Shown: positions 27,544 through 35,714, counted from the stretch's first letter. The stretch is DNA of 64,000 nucleotides from DAHUXD01 sp963805495 (GCA_963805495.1 CAWDUQ010000002.1:1550001-1614000); one strand, 5' to 3'. Translations and numbers: made by a program. The notes: generated by a model from the sequence alone, not told the origin.

Positions 27544-29319
27544 ATCAGCGGACGGCGGACGGCAGACGACACCCGGGCGCTTCTCGCGCGGGCTCTTCCC
27601 TACGCGGTTTTCGCGTTGCTGGCGCTCGTCTCGTGGAATCGCTGGCTCGAGCCTTACGTCGACTCGGGCCGCGAGCTCATGGTCCCGTGGCGCGTGTCCA
27701 GGGGCGAGCGCCTCTATGCGCAGGTCGAGTTCCACCACGGGCCGCTCGGGCCGTGGGCGGCCGCGGCCGTCGACCGCGTCTTCGGGGCGTCCCTGCCGGC
27801 GAGGACCGCGCTCGCGGCGGCCGTCGCGCTGCTCAACCTCGCGGGTCTGTCGGCGCTCTCCCGGCGCCTGATGCCGCCCTGGCGGGCGGCCCTCGCGGCG
27901 TCGGTCGCCGTGGCGGCGGCGATGTTCCTCCGGCCCGGCGGCTGGCTCTTCCCGTTCAGCTTCGACGCGGCAATCGCGGTCGCGGCGACCACGTGGGCGC
28001 TCGAGCTCTCGCAGCGCGACACGCACAAGGGCGACGCCATCGCCGGCGCCGCGCTCGCGATGGCGCTTCTCTCGAGGCTCGAGGTGGGCCTCGCCGCGCT
28101 CGCGATCATCGCCGTCGCCGCGCGCGCCGTGCCCCGGAGGCTCATGCGCCTCGCCGCGTGGCCGCTCTCCGCCGCGGCTGCGGGCTACCTCCTCGCATCG
28201 GTCGGGATTCCGATCCGGACCCTCGTGTCCGACGGGTGGTTGCGGCTGCTCGACCCGCCGGCGGCCTTTCGGAACGTGTACCTCGCCTACGCCGGCCTCG
28301 ACCAGATCGGCCTGCGCGGCGCCGAGTGGCTCCTCGCGGCCGTCGTTCTCCTCCTCGCGGGAGCCTTCCTCGCACTGGCGTCGCTCGCGGCGTCCCGCCT
28401 GCGCTCGCGGTGGTCACGACTCGCAGTCAACGCCGCCGCGATCGGCGTCCTGGCGCTCGCCGCGGCGGCGGGCCTGCGTCCGCCGGCGCGCCTCGCCGGA
28501 CCGGCTTCCCTCTTCCCGCCGCTCGTGCGCGTCGTTCCGTTGTGCGTCGCCGCGGCGGCACTCGGTCGGCTCGCGCAGCGCCTCGCCCGCCGGACGCCCG
28601 GCGGGATCTTCGCCTCCGTCCCCGACGCGGTTCTCTGGGTCGCGGCCCTCTTCGGTGCACGGCTGCTGCTCGCGGCGGGGTACGCCGGCCCGTACAACGC
28701 TTATTTTCTTCCGCTGCCGATCGTCGTCGCCGCCGCCGCGATCTTCGCCGCCTCCGATCGCAGCGTGCCGCGACTGGGCGCGGCGCTCCCCGGCCTCGCC
28801 GCGGCCGCGCTCGCTCTCTTCGCCCTCGTCCGCGTGGCCGATGCGTTCGACCGGAACCGGGGCCCGCTGTGGACGAGGGTGTCGACGCCGGCCGGGCCTG
28901 TCGTGCTGCCGGAACCGGTCGCGGAAACGACCCGGCGGACGCTCGAGGACCTCGCGGAGCGACTGGGCCCGGGTGCGACGCTCGCGGGGTTTCCGGAGGT
29001 CGGGTTCTTCAACTACGTGCTCGGGCGGCGCAACCCGTTCTCTCACGAGCAGTACTTTCCGGGCCACCTGGATGCCTCCGCCGAGGAGCGCTTCGCCGCC
29101 GACCTCGCCGCCAGACCCCCCGGCGTTCTGCTCTACGCCAACGTCCTCGCCGTGGGAGAAGGCGCGCACGCCTTCGGAGAGGACTACCTGGTCGGCCTCG
29201 ACGCCGCGGTGCGGGCCCGGACCCGCGTCGCCGCGATCTATGGCCCGGGTGCGCGGGAGGAGGCCCGCATCGGCGATCCGGGCTTCTTCGTCGAGGTCCG
29301 GGTCCCGATCTCCCCGTGA
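27544..29319 (+). CDS. GT-C-type polytopic membrane protein (glycosyltransferase 39-like)
   Basis: The roughly 591-residue protein has about 10-12 hydrophobic helices. An N-terminal periplasmic-loop motif follows the first helix (YVDSGRELMVPWRVSRGERL, then YAQVEFHHGPLGPW), typical of GT-C/ArnT-like enzymes that use lipid-linked sugars. The C-terminal 150 residues are soluble. No ATG, GTG or TTG lies in frame between the promoter and the first helix. The nearest canonical start, TTG 27616, would delete the start of that helix. ATC 27544, 6 bases downstream of TATCCT, is given here as the likely 5' end but is non-canonical. The gene overlaps the pseudouridine synthase gene by 4 bases. Confidence 0.75.
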   Translation: MSGRRTADDTRALLARALPYAVFALLALVSWNRWLEPYVDSGRELMVPWRVSRGERLYAQVEFHHGPLGPWAAAAVDRVFGASLPARTALAAAVALLNLAGLSALSRRLMPPWRAALAASVAVAAAMFLRPGGWLFPFSFDAAIAVAATTWALELSQRDTHKGDAIAGAALAMALLSRLEVGLAALAIIAVAARAVPRRLMRLAAWPLSAAAAGYLLASVGIPIRTLVSDGWLRLLDPPAAFRNVYLAYAGLDQIGLRGAEWLLAAVVLLLAGAFLALASLAASRLRSRWSRLAVNAAAIGVLALAAAAGLRPPARLAGPASLFPPLVRVVPLCVAAAALGRLAQRLARRTPGGIFASVPDAVLWVAALFGARLLLAAGYAGPYNAYFLPLPIVVAAAAIFAASDRSVPRLGAALPGLAAAALALFALVRVADAFDRNRGPLWTRVSTPAGPVVLPEPVAETTRRTLEDLAERLGPGATLAGFPEVGFFNYVLGRRNPFSHEQYFPGHLDASAEERFAADLAARPPGVLLYANVLAVGEGAHAFGEDYLVGLDAAVRARTRVAAIYGPGAREEARIGDPGFFVEVRVPISP

Positions 29320-30242
29320 GACTCGACCTCGCCGCCGCGCGCGCCTTCGGGCTTTCGCGCCGGGCGGCGCGCGAGGCCGTGCGTTCGGGCAAGGTCGACG
29401 TCGACGGATCGACGCTCGACGAGCCCGGCGCCGAGGTCGGCCCGGACGCCCGCCTCGAGTTGCACGCGAGCCGGCCCACGCGGCGGCGCGTGAACACGAG
29501 GCTCTCGGTTCTTCACGAGGACGGCGACGTTCTGATCGTCGACAAGCCCGCGGGCCTCCTGACGGTGCCGACCGAGGCCCGCGAGAAGGACACGCTCTGG
29601 AGCCGCGCCCTCTTCTACCTTCAACACCGCTACGGCGGGCGACCCTACGCGGGCATCGTCCACCGGATCGACAAGGACACTTCCGGCGCCGTGGTCTTCG
29701 CCCGCAATCGGCCCGCCCTGCACTTTCTCCAGGAGCGGTTCCGCGAGCACTCGATCGAGCGGGAGTACGTGGCGCTCGTCGCGGGGTCGACGCCGGAGGC
29801 CGGCGCCTACGACGCCGCCCTCGTGCGGACCGAGGGCCTCCGACGAACCGTCGCCCGGCCCGGCGAGCCCGGGCGTCGGGCCGTCACGCATTTTCGTACT
29901 CTCGAACGGTTTCCGGACGCGAGCCTCGTCTCGGTGCGCCTCGAGACGGGACGGACCCACCAGGTCCGAGTCCACTTCTCGGCGGCGGGCCATCCGGTCC
30001 TCGGTGATCGGGTGTACGGACCGCGGGAGGACGCCGGCGGGCCGGCCGGCCGGCAGATGCTGCACGCACGGCGGCTCGGCTTTCCTCATCCCGTAACGGG
30101 CCGGCTCGTCGCCGCCGAGGCCCCTCTGCCTGAGGATTTCGAGGAGGCCCTCGCGGCGCTGCGGAGCCCCAAAAGAAAGCGGCCCGGCAAAGCCGGGCCG
30201 CGGGGCTCTCCGGGGAACGGAGAAGCTAGGCGAGGACGATGA
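29316..30242 (+). CDS. RluA-family pseudouridine synthase
   Basis: The 308-residue RNA-modifying enzyme has an N-terminal S4 RNA-binding domain (FGLSRRAAREAVRSGKVDVDG). The catalytic domain has the active-site Asp in HRIDKDTSGAVVFAR and the RLETGRTHQVRVHFSAAGHP block. It isomerises specific uridines in rRNA or tRNA; the exact target is unknown. GTG 29316 overlaps the upstream TGA by 4 bases, so translation is coupled. The last 20 or so residues are Lys/Arg/Gly-rich and are encoded across a hairpin that looks like the terminator of the opposite gene. The final 17 bases overlap that gene. Confidence 0.92.
   Translation: MRLDLAAARAFGLSRRAAREAVRSGKVDVDGSTLDEPGAEVGPDARLELHASRPTRRRVNTRLSVLHEDGDVLIVDKPAGLLTVPTEAREKDTLWSRALFYLQHRYGGRPYAGIVHRIDKDTSGAVVFARNRPALHFLQERFREHSIEREYVALVAGSTPEAGAYDAALVRTEGLRRTVARPGEPGRRAVTHFRTLERFPDASLVSVRLETGRTHQVRVHFSAAGHPVLGDRVYGPREDAGGPAGRQMLHARRLGFPHPVTGRLVAAEAPLPEDFEEALAALRSPKRKRPGKAGPRGSPGNGEARRGR
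30171..30201 (-). terminator. Rho-independent terminator of the Pal-like gene, inside the pseudouridine synthase 3' end
   Basis: A perfect 10-bp stem, GCGGCCCGGC/GCCGGGCCGC, closes on a 3-base loop. On the minus strand it is followed by TTTCTTTT, so it reads as an intrinsic terminator for the gene ending at 30226. The same DNA codes the C-terminus of the plus-strand pseudouridine synthase. Confidence 0.85.
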
Positions 30243-30855
30243 CGACCACGCGCCGGTTCTTGGCCCGGCCTTCCCTGGTCTTGTTCGACTCGACCGGCTC
30301 GCTCTTGCCGTAGGAAATCGTGGACATCCGGTTCAGGGCAACGCCCTGCTTGTTGAGGTAGCGGCGCACCGCCTCGGCCCGGGCCTCGCCGAGCTTCAGG
30401 TTGTACGCATCCGACCCCGTCGCGTCCGTGTGGCCCTGGATCTCGAGATAGACGTTCTTGTTCTCGCCCTTGAGCCGCTCGGCGAAGGCGTCCAGCTGCT
30501 CCTGGGCCTCCTTGGACAGCTCGTGCTGGTTGACCGGGAACTTCGCCGCGTCATCCGACAGGACCAGCGAGTAGACGAATTTTCCCTCGGCCAGCTTGCC
30601 CGCCTGCTGCGCGCGCTCGAGCGCCTGACGCGTCGCGTTGTCGAGCTCGGTCAGCTTGACGTCGTGCGCCTTGACCTTGGTCTGCGTCGCCTCGACCTGG
30701 GACTCCACCTCGTTGATCCGCTTGTCGGTCGCGGCGCTGCTTTTGGCGACTTCCTCCCCGACGTACGTCTTGGACGCGCACGCCGTGAGGCTCGAAATCC
30801 CCAAAAGAAGCGCTCCCCCCGTGAGCATGGTCGAAACCCACCGTTTCTTCGTCAC
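30226..30855 (-). CDS. Pal/OmpA-domain outer-membrane lipoprotein
   Basis: The 209-residue lipoprotein has a signal peptide ending in the lipobox LTAC (Cys near residue 26). A coiled-coil stretch spans residues about 35-100. The C-terminal OmpA-like peptidoglycan-binding domain contains LEIQGHTDATGSDAYNLKLG, GEARAEAVRRYLNKQGV and the final EGRAKNRRVVVIV. It probably anchors the outer membrane to peptidoglycan. GTG 30855 is preferred over GTG 30861 because AGGAGG lies 5 bases upstream. Its -10, TAAACT, includes the TAA stop of the upstream VWFA gene. A strong intrinsic terminator follows. Confidence 0.92.
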   Translation of the reverse strand: MTKKRWVSTMLTGGALLLGISSLTACASKTYVGEEVAKSSAATDKRINEVESQVEATQTKVKAHDVKLTELDNATRQALERAQQAGKLAEGKFVYSLVLSDDAAKFPVNQHELSKEAQEQLDAFAERLKGENKNVYLEIQGHTDATGSDAYNLKLGEARAEAVRRYLNKQGVALNRMSTISYGKSEPVESNKTREGRAKNRRVVVIVLA

Positions 30856-30873
30856 TTGCACCTCCTGAAAAAA

Positions 30874-30879
30874 AGTTTA
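30874..30879 (-). promoter_or_regulatory. -10 hexamer TAAACT overlapping the VWFA stop codon
   Basis: The TAA stop of the upstream VWFA gene (30877-30879) forms the first half of TAAACT. The Pal-like gene starts 19 bases downstream, after an AGGAGG site. Confidence 0.5.
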
Positions 30880-31824
30880 CGATCCGCCGGGGGCGGTTCC
30901 CCGATAACCCCGACGCGTCCGGACGACCCAGGAACCGGGTTTGGCCACGGACACAAAGACAATCCGGTATTTTACATCCCCCTGGCCCGACGGCGCAAAC
31001 CCTAGCAGGTACTGCTGCCGGACCTCTTCGGAGATCCGCGCCGCCAGGGGCCGCAGGTCCTCGCTGCCCCCGACCAGGTGCATCTTGCCGCCGCTCGACC
31101 CCGCCAGCATCTGCAGGTTCTCGACCGAAAGCTCCCGACGCTCCGTTTCCTTCACGGCGTCGAAAGCTGCATTCTTCATGCCGATCGGGTACACCGGGAC
31201 CGACACCCTCTGGAGGATCTCGGCCATCTCGGAGGCCGTGAGCTCGCTGGCGTTGTCGACCCCGTCGGTGAAGAGGAGGATGGCCCGCTTGTTGTTGCGG
31301 CCCTTCATCATCTCCGGCGTCGCCGCCACCGCGTCGAAGAGGGCCGTCTGCCCGGACGCCTCGAGGTCCCAGAGTGCGCGAAGCAGGTGCGCCGGGTCGA
31401 CCGAAGAGTCGGCCACCAGGCGCACCCTCCCCTCGGAAAAGGCGAAGAGGGCGAAATCGTCCCCGGGCAGCCGGTCGCGAAGGATGCTGCGGATCGCGTT
31501 CTTGGCATTTTCGAGCTTGTTCGAAATGCCCATGCTCCCGGAGGTGTCGACCAGAAACGCGAACGAGACGGGAGCGCTCTGGTCCCGCTCGAAGGTGTCG
31601 AAGGCCACGGGAGCGTTTCCGACCCGGACGACGAAGTCCTCCTTCCCGAGGTCTTCCACGAACTTCCCGTTCTTGTCCGTGACCAGGACGGGCAGCATCA
31701 CGTACTCCGCTCCCGCGCTCTCGGAAAAGGAGGGCGCCTCAGGCTCGGCGGTCGGCGCCGGAGCCTGGCCCGCGATCGGAAGCGCGGCCGCCAGGAGCAG
31801 GGCGGGAGGAAGGAGGCGTTTCAC
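30877..31824 (-). CDS. Secreted VWFA-domain protein with intact MIDAS
   Basis: The 315-residue exported protein has a signal peptide (VKRLLPPALLLAAALPIAGQ). An N-terminal beta segment with PVLVTDKNGKFVEDLGKEDF is typical of the VWFA-related acidobacterial family. The VWFA domain has the metal-dependent adhesion motif DTSGSMG and the LLFTDGVDN block, so it can bind a divalent cation, unlike the protein at 8.9 kb. GTG 31824 is preceded by TATAAT at 6 bases. Longer upstream frames overlap the divergent TrmJ-like gene and look like shadows. It is followed closely by the Pal-like gene. Confidence 0.87.
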   Translation of the reverse strand: MKRLLPPALLLAAALPIAGQAPAPTAEPEAPSFSESAGAEYVMLPVLVTDKNGKFVEDLGKEDFVVRVGNAPVAFDTFERDQSAPVSFAFLVDTSGSMGISNKLENAKNAIRSILRDRLPGDDFALFAFSEGRVRLVADSSVDPAHLLRALWDLEASGQTALFDAVAATPEMMKGRNNKRAILLFTDGVDNASELTASEMAEILQRVSVPVYPIGMKNAAFDAVKETERRELSVENLQMLAGSSGGKMHLVGGSEDLRPLAARISEEVRQQYLLGFAPSGQGDVKYRIVFVSVAKPGSWVVRTRRGYRGTAPGGS

Positions 31825-31830
31825 CCACCA

Positions 31831-31836
31831 ATTATA
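31831..31836 (-). promoter_or_regulatory. -10 hexamer TATAAT for the VWFA gene
   Basis: A perfect consensus TATAAT on the minus strand ends 6 bases before GTG 31824 with no ribosome site. It is the cleanest leaderless candidate in the window. Confidence 0.65.
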
Positions 31837-31873
31837 AGGCCGGGTCGGGGCCGGATCCTTCCCGGCGGCTGTG

Positions 31874-31879
31874 TAAACT
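31874..31879 (+). promoter_or_regulatory. -10 hexamer TAAACT for the TrmJ-like gene
   Basis: TAAACT ends 8 bases before TTG 31888. The intervening TCCTCCC is a reverse-complement-like ribosome site, not a Shine-Dalgarno. Confidence 0.5.
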
Positions 31880-31887
31880 GTCCTCCC

Positions 31888-32607
31888 TTGACGACGCCGC
31901 CCCGGGCCGTGGTCCTGGTCCGACCGCACAATTCCTCGAACCTCGGCTCGATCGCGAGGGTCGCGAAGAATTTCGGGCTCCGGGGACTCTCCGTCGTCGA
32001 GCCGGCCGTTCGACCCGACGAAGATTCCGGCCGACTCGCGACCGGCGCGGACGACCTGCTCGCGTCGATCTCCCGTTTTGCGACGCTGGAAGACGCGGTG
32101 GCCCCGTTTCCCGTCGTCGTGACGACCTCTTCCCTGCGGGGCCGTGCCAGGCTGCGGACGCTCGAGCTCGGGCAGCTGCCCGACTTCCTGACCGAGTCGG
32201 CCGGCCCGGTCGCGCTCGTATTCGGCCCGGAGCGCAGCGGCCTGACCGAGGACGAGCTCGCGCGATCGTCCGCCTGCCTGCGCCTGCCGACCGACCCGGA
32301 CTTCCCCACGATGAACCTGTCCCACGCCGTCGCGGTCGTCCTCGCCGTGGCGACGGCATTTGCTCCCGCCAGCCAGACTCTCGAAAGCGCCGACGACCTG
32401 GCCCCGGCGGCCGAGATCGAGGGAGCGATGGCGCACTGGGACCGCGCCCTCGAGGCGATCGACTTCTACGACACGGGGCACCGCGAGCGGTCGCTGCGCG
32501 ACTGGAGAAGGCTGGTCGCGGCGCGCCCCCTGACGGTCCGTGAAGTCGCGATCCTGCGGGGCGTCGCCAACCGCGTGCTCGTTTCGATGCGTCGGCGCGG
32601 CGCGTAG
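31888..32607 (+). CDS. trmJ: TrmJ-like tRNA 2'-O-methyltransferase (SPOUT)
   Basis: The 239-residue SPOUT-class methyltransferase has the three family motifs: VVLVRPHNSSNLGSIARVAK at the N-terminus, ALVFGPERSGLTEDEL, and the knot-forming PTMNLSHAVAVVLAVAT. TrmJ methylates the ribose at position 32 of tRNA anticodon loops; assignment within the SpoU group is by motif only. The start TTG 31888 gives the expected N-terminus and sits 8 bases after TAAACT. It is divergent from the VWFA gene and about 80 bases ahead of the class V aminotransferase gene. Confidence 0.85.
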   Translation: MTTPPRAVVLVRPHNSSNLGSIARVAKNFGLRGLSVVEPAVRPDEDSGRLATGADDLLASISRFATLEDAVAPFPVVVTTSSLRGRARLRTLELGQLPDFLTESAGPVALVFGPERSGLTEDELARSSACLRLPTDPDFPTMNLSHAVAVVLAVATAFAPASQTLESADDLAPAAEIEGAMAHWDRALEAIDFYDTGHRERSLRDWRRLVAARPLTVREVAILRGVANRVLVSMRRRGA

Positions 32608-32672
32608 CCGAATCCGGCGCGGCCGGACCACCGGGACGGGAAGTGGCTCTTTTCTTCCCCCCGGCGTTTGGT

Positions 32673-32678
32673 CAAACT
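32673..32678 (+). promoter_or_regulatory. -10-like hexamer CAAACT for the aminotransferase-like gene
   Basis: CAAACT ends 8 bases before GTG 32687. It deviates from TANNNT at the first base. Confidence 0.35.
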
Positions 32679-32686
32679 CCCGCACG

Positions 32687-33799
32687 GTGAAGACGCCCGG
32701 TCCCGCCTTGCGCGCTCTGTTTCCGGCACTCTCGCGGGTGACGTACCTGAACACGCCGACGGCCGGGGTCGCGGCCCTCCCGGTGCTGGGAGCCGTCCGG
32801 GCCGCCGAGGACGCGTGGGCGTCGGGCCGCTTCGACTGGCTCGCCTGGGAACGACAGGCCGAAGAGACGCGGCCGTTCGTCGCGCGGCTCGTCGGGGGAC
32901 GCCCCGAGAACGTCGCTCTCGTCAACTCCGTTTCCGAGGCCGCCGCGACCGTGGCCGCGGACCTTCCCCGCGGCCGCGTCGTCGTGGGCGAGCGCGAATT
33001 CCGAAGCAACCTCTTCCCGTGGCTCGCCCTGGCGGCGCGCGGGTTCGAGGTGGTCGAGGTGAGGGCCTCGGACGGCGTGGTATCGACCGAGCGGCTGTGC
33101 GCCGCGATCACTCCCGGCACCGTGCTGGCGGCGGTCACCGAGGTCCAGTCCGCGAACGGATTTCGCGTCGGTCTGAGGGAGATCGGCGCCCGCTGTCGCG
33201 AGACGGGAGCGCGGTTCTTCGTCAACTTGACGCAGTCGCTCGGCGCACTCCGCTTTGACGCCGCCGCCTGCGGCGCGGACTACGTCGCGGCCCACGGGTA
33301 CAAGTGGTTGCTCGCGCCGCGCGGCACGGCCTGGCTCTGGGTGAGGCCCGAGCGCCTCCCCGACCTTCGGCCCCTGGCGCCGGGATGGAAGACCGTCGAG
33401 GCCCCGTTCGCCGACTACTATGGCGGCCCGCTCGCTCCGGCGGCCGGCGCGCGGCGGCTCGACGCCTCGCTCGCGTGGTTCTCCTGGGTCGGCGCGCGCG
33501 CCGCGCTCGAGCTGCTCGACTCGTTCGACGCCGCAGCGATCGAGGCCCGTTGCCTGTCGCTGGCGCAGTCGTTCCGCGAGGCCGCGGCGGAGCGGGGGTT
33601 TCGGCTGGCGCCCACCGAGGTCCCGTCGCAGACCGCCGCGATCCACGTCCCCGACCCGGAGGCGCTCCGGGCGCGGCTCGAGGAGCGCCGGGTCATCGCC
33701 TCGGTGCGGGGAGGCTCATTGCGCCTCGGATTCCACGCGTACAACGACGAGAGCGACCTCGCCGCGGTCCTGGAAGCGCTCGAGGCGCCGGGCCGCTAG
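32687..33799 (+). CDS. Class V aminotransferase-like PLP protein with Asp-to-Asn change
   Basis: The 370-residue protein has the fold-type I layout of cysteine desulfurase/isopenicillin N epimerase relatives: an N-terminal YLNTPTAGVAALPV, a Schiff-base Lys at residue 206 in VAAHGYKWLLAPRG, and a C-terminal SVRGGSLRLGFHAYND. The position usually occupied by the Asp that salt-bridges the pyridine nitrogen (vDgaQs) is Asn 180 here (VNLTQSLG). Activity may therefore differ from standard transamination. GTG 32687 is the first start keeping the conserved N-terminus. The substrate is unknown. Confidence 0.8.
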   Translation: MKTPGPALRALFPALSRVTYLNTPTAGVAALPVLGAVRAAEDAWASGRFDWLAWERQAEETRPFVARLVGGRPENVALVNSVSEAAATVAADLPRGRVVVGEREFRSNLFPWLALAARGFEVVEVRASDGVVSTERLCAAITPGTVLAAVTEVQSANGFRVGLREIGARCRETGARFFVNLTQSLGALRFDAAACGADYVAAHGYKWLLAPRGTAWLWVRPERLPDLRPLAPGWKTVEAPFADYYGGPLAPAAGARRLDASLAWFSWVGARAALELLDSFDAAAIEARCLSLAQSFREAAAERGFRLAPTEVPSQTAAIHVPDPEALRARLEERRVIASVRGGSLRLGFHAYNDESDLAAVLEALEAPGR

Positions 33800-33843
33800 A
33801 GTCCTGTCACCGAAGTCCTGATAACGCCATCGTGTGTCCGAGA

Positions 33844-33887
33844 GGCCCTTGCGGCCGCCCGCGGGCGGGGACAAGCCCCGCCCCTAC
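33844..33887 (+). repeat. Two-hairpin GC-rich intergenic repeat, copy 3
   Basis: The first hairpin is shortened to GGCC/GGCC around CTTGC (33844-33856). The second is intact: GGGCGGGG (33863-33870) and CCCCGCCC (33876-33883), ending in CTAC. It lies between the converging aminotransferase-like and ndk genes. Confidence 0.8.
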
Positions 33888-33923
33888 GACCGTCGGCCGA
33901 AGAGCGACTTCCGTTACGGAGCG

Positions 33924-34337
33924 CTAGAGAAGCTCGGAGCCCGCGAAGAAGAACGCGATCTCGTGGGACGCGTTCTCCGACGAGTCGCTGCCGTGAATCG
34001 CGTTGCGCTCGATGTCCGTGCCGAACAGGTTGCGAACGGTCCCGGCCTCGGCCTTGCGCGAGTCCGTCGCCCCCATCGTGCGGCGCAGGTGGAGGACGGC
34101 GTCCTCGCGCTGGAGCGCCGCGACGATCACCGGCCCCTCGGTCATGAACCGCACCAGGGCGTCGTAGAACGGCCGCTCGCGATGAACGGCGTAGAAGGCC
34201 CGGGCCTGTTCCGTGGACATGCGCGTCCGCCGCAGGGCGAGGAAGCGGAAGCCCTCCTTCTCGAGGTGGGCGAGGATCGCGCCGGCCTTGCCGGCCGCGA
34301 CCGAGTCGGGCTTGAGTATCGTGAGCGTGCGTTCCAC
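33924..34337 (-). CDS. ndk: Nucleoside diphosphate kinase
   Basis: The 137-residue enzyme transfers the gamma phosphate between nucleoside triphosphates and diphosphates. The active-site phosphohistidine is His 115 in NAIHGSDS. The N-terminus ERTLTILKPDSV and the GPVIVAALQREDAV block are typical. GTG 34337 has GGAGAGG close upstream. It is the last gene of the TCA-cycle operon, following a small membrane protein by 70 bases; the placement fits its role in converting the NTP made by succinyl-CoA synthetase. Confidence 0.96.
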   Translation of the reverse strand: MERTLTILKPDSVAAGKAGAILAHLEKEGFRFLALRRTRMSTEQARAFYAVHRERPFYDALVRFMTEGPVIVAALQREDAVLHLRRTMGATDSRKAEAGTVRNLFGTDIERNAIHGSDSSENASHEIAFFFAGSELL

Positions 34338-34407
34338 GGGCGCCTCTCCTTCTGTTTCGGCTTCGATGGTCCGGGCCCGGCGACGGCGCGGCCGGCGGGG
34401 CCCCGGG

Positions 34408-34830
34408 TCAGAACTCTTGAATGACCGGGGGAAGTCGATCCTGAACGACGACGCCGGCCTGGCCGAGCGCCGCCAGGAGCTCGCGCGGCTTCTGCGAGCC
34501 GATGAGGATCGTCGAACCGTCCTTCCGATGCAGCAGTACGCCGCGGTCGCCGCGCATGTTCAGGGCGCGCCGGCGACCAAACCCGCGAATGCCCCACCCG
34601 CCGTACTCGCGGATCGGGCGGTAAGCCACGGCCTCGGCCTGCGCGAGGTCGGCGATGGGAATCAACGACCGGTAGAGAACCCCGAAACGGACCTCGACCG
34701 CCTGCGCCGTCACCTTCGTCGTCTGGCGCGCCGTCACGACGGCGGCGAGGATGACGAGAACGAACGCGACGAGGGCGTACAGCCACGGCGAAAAGTTCTG
34801 CGTCTCCTCGAAGAGGGCCGGGCCGTTCAT
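34408..34830 (-). CDS. Small membrane protein with PH-like domain
   Basis: The 140-residue protein has a single membrane helix (LYALVAFVLVILAAVVTA, residues about 17-34). A PH-like beta domain follows, with the recognisable REYGGWGIRGFGRRRALNMR and GVLLHRKDGSTILIGSQKP. Such domains occur in small bacterial membrane proteins of unknown function. Its ATG overlaps the sucD stop by 4 bases, so it is translationally coupled to the TCA-cycle genes. No catalytic residues are apparent. Confidence 0.8.
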   Translation of the reverse strand: MNGPALFEETQNFSPWLYALVAFVLVILAAVVTARQTTKVTAQAVEVRFGVLYRSLIPIADLAQAEAVAYRPIREYGGWGIRGFGRRRALNMRGDRGVLLHRKDGSTILIGSQKPRELLAALGQAGVVVQDRLPPVIQEF

Positions 34831-35714
34831 CGGGCGAGCGACTCCTTCACGCGAGCCCCGATGTCGGCCGGGGACTGCACGACAGCAATCCCGGCGGCGG
34901 ACAGAGCCTTGATCTTCTCGGCCGCCGTGCCCTGGCCGCCGGCGATGATCGCGCCCGCGTGGCCCATCCGGCGCCCGGGCGGCGCCGTCTGGCCCGCGAT
35001 GAACGAGACGACCGGCTTCTTGAGGTTGCCGGCGACCCAGCAGGCGGCCTCTTCCTCGGCCATCCCGCCGATCTCGCCGATCAGGACGATCGCCTCGGTC
35101 GCCGGGTCGTCCCGGAACGCCGCGAGGCAGTCGATGAAATTGGTGCCATTGATGGGGTCGCCCCCGATGCCGATCACCGTCGACTGCCCCAGGCCGAGCC
35201 GCGTGAGTTGATCGACGGCCTCGTACGTCAGCGTGCCGGAGCGCGAAATGACGCCGACGGGCCCGGGCCGGTGAATGCGGCCGGGCATGATCCCGATCTT
35301 GCACTCCCCCGGCGTGATGATGCCCGGGCAGTTCGGACCGATCAGCCGAACGGACTTGCCGGCCGCGGCCCGGCCGTCGAGGAAGGTCCGCGCGCGGAGC
35401 ATGTCGTTGACCGGGATGCCCTCGGTGATGCAGGCGATCAACGCGACACCCGCGTCGGCCGACTCGACGATCGCATCGGCCGCGAAGGGCGGTGGGACGA
35501 AGATCATGGAGGCGTCGGCGCCCGTCGCGCGGACGGCGTCCTCGACCGTGTCGAAGACCGGAATGCCCTCGTGGATCGTGCCGCCCTTGCCCGGCGTGAC
35601 GCCGGCGACGACTTGCGTGCCGTAGTCGCGGCAGGCGAGGGCGTGGAAGGTGCCCTCCCGCCCCGTAAGGCCCTGGACGAGCAGGCGCGTCGCCTTGCCG
35701 ACCCAGATGCTCAT
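34827..35714 (-). CDS. sucD: Succinyl-CoA synthetase alpha subunit
   Basis: The 295-residue subunit binds CoA and carries the phosphohistidine, in RRMGHAGAIIAGG. The N-terminal CoA-binding fold contains LLVQGLTGREGTFHA and the mid-domain SRSGTLTYEAVDQLTRLGLG. With SucC it forms ATP or GTP from succinyl-CoA. ATG 35714 overlaps the sucC stop by 4 bases, and its own stop overlaps the next start, so three genes are tightly coupled. Confidence 0.97.
   Translation of the reverse strand: MSIWVGKATRLLVQGLTGREGTFHALACRDYGTQVVAGVTPGKGGTIHEGIPVFDTVEDAVRATGADASMIFVPPPFAADAIVESADAGVALIACITEGIPVNDMLRARTFLDGRAAAGKSVRLIGPNCPGIITPGECKIGIMPGRIHRPGPVGVISRSGTLTYEAVDQLTRLGLGQSTVIGIGGDPINGTNFIDCLAAFRDDPATEAIVLIGEIGGMAEEEAACWVAGNLKKPVVSFIAGQTAPPGRRMGHAGAIIAGGQGTAAEKIKALSAAGIAVVQSPADIGARVKESLAR

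Noticed and set aside
26587..29319. An O-antigen or lipid A modification island
   Set aside because: One acyltransferase and one GT-C protein in divergent orientation are not enough to define such a locus.
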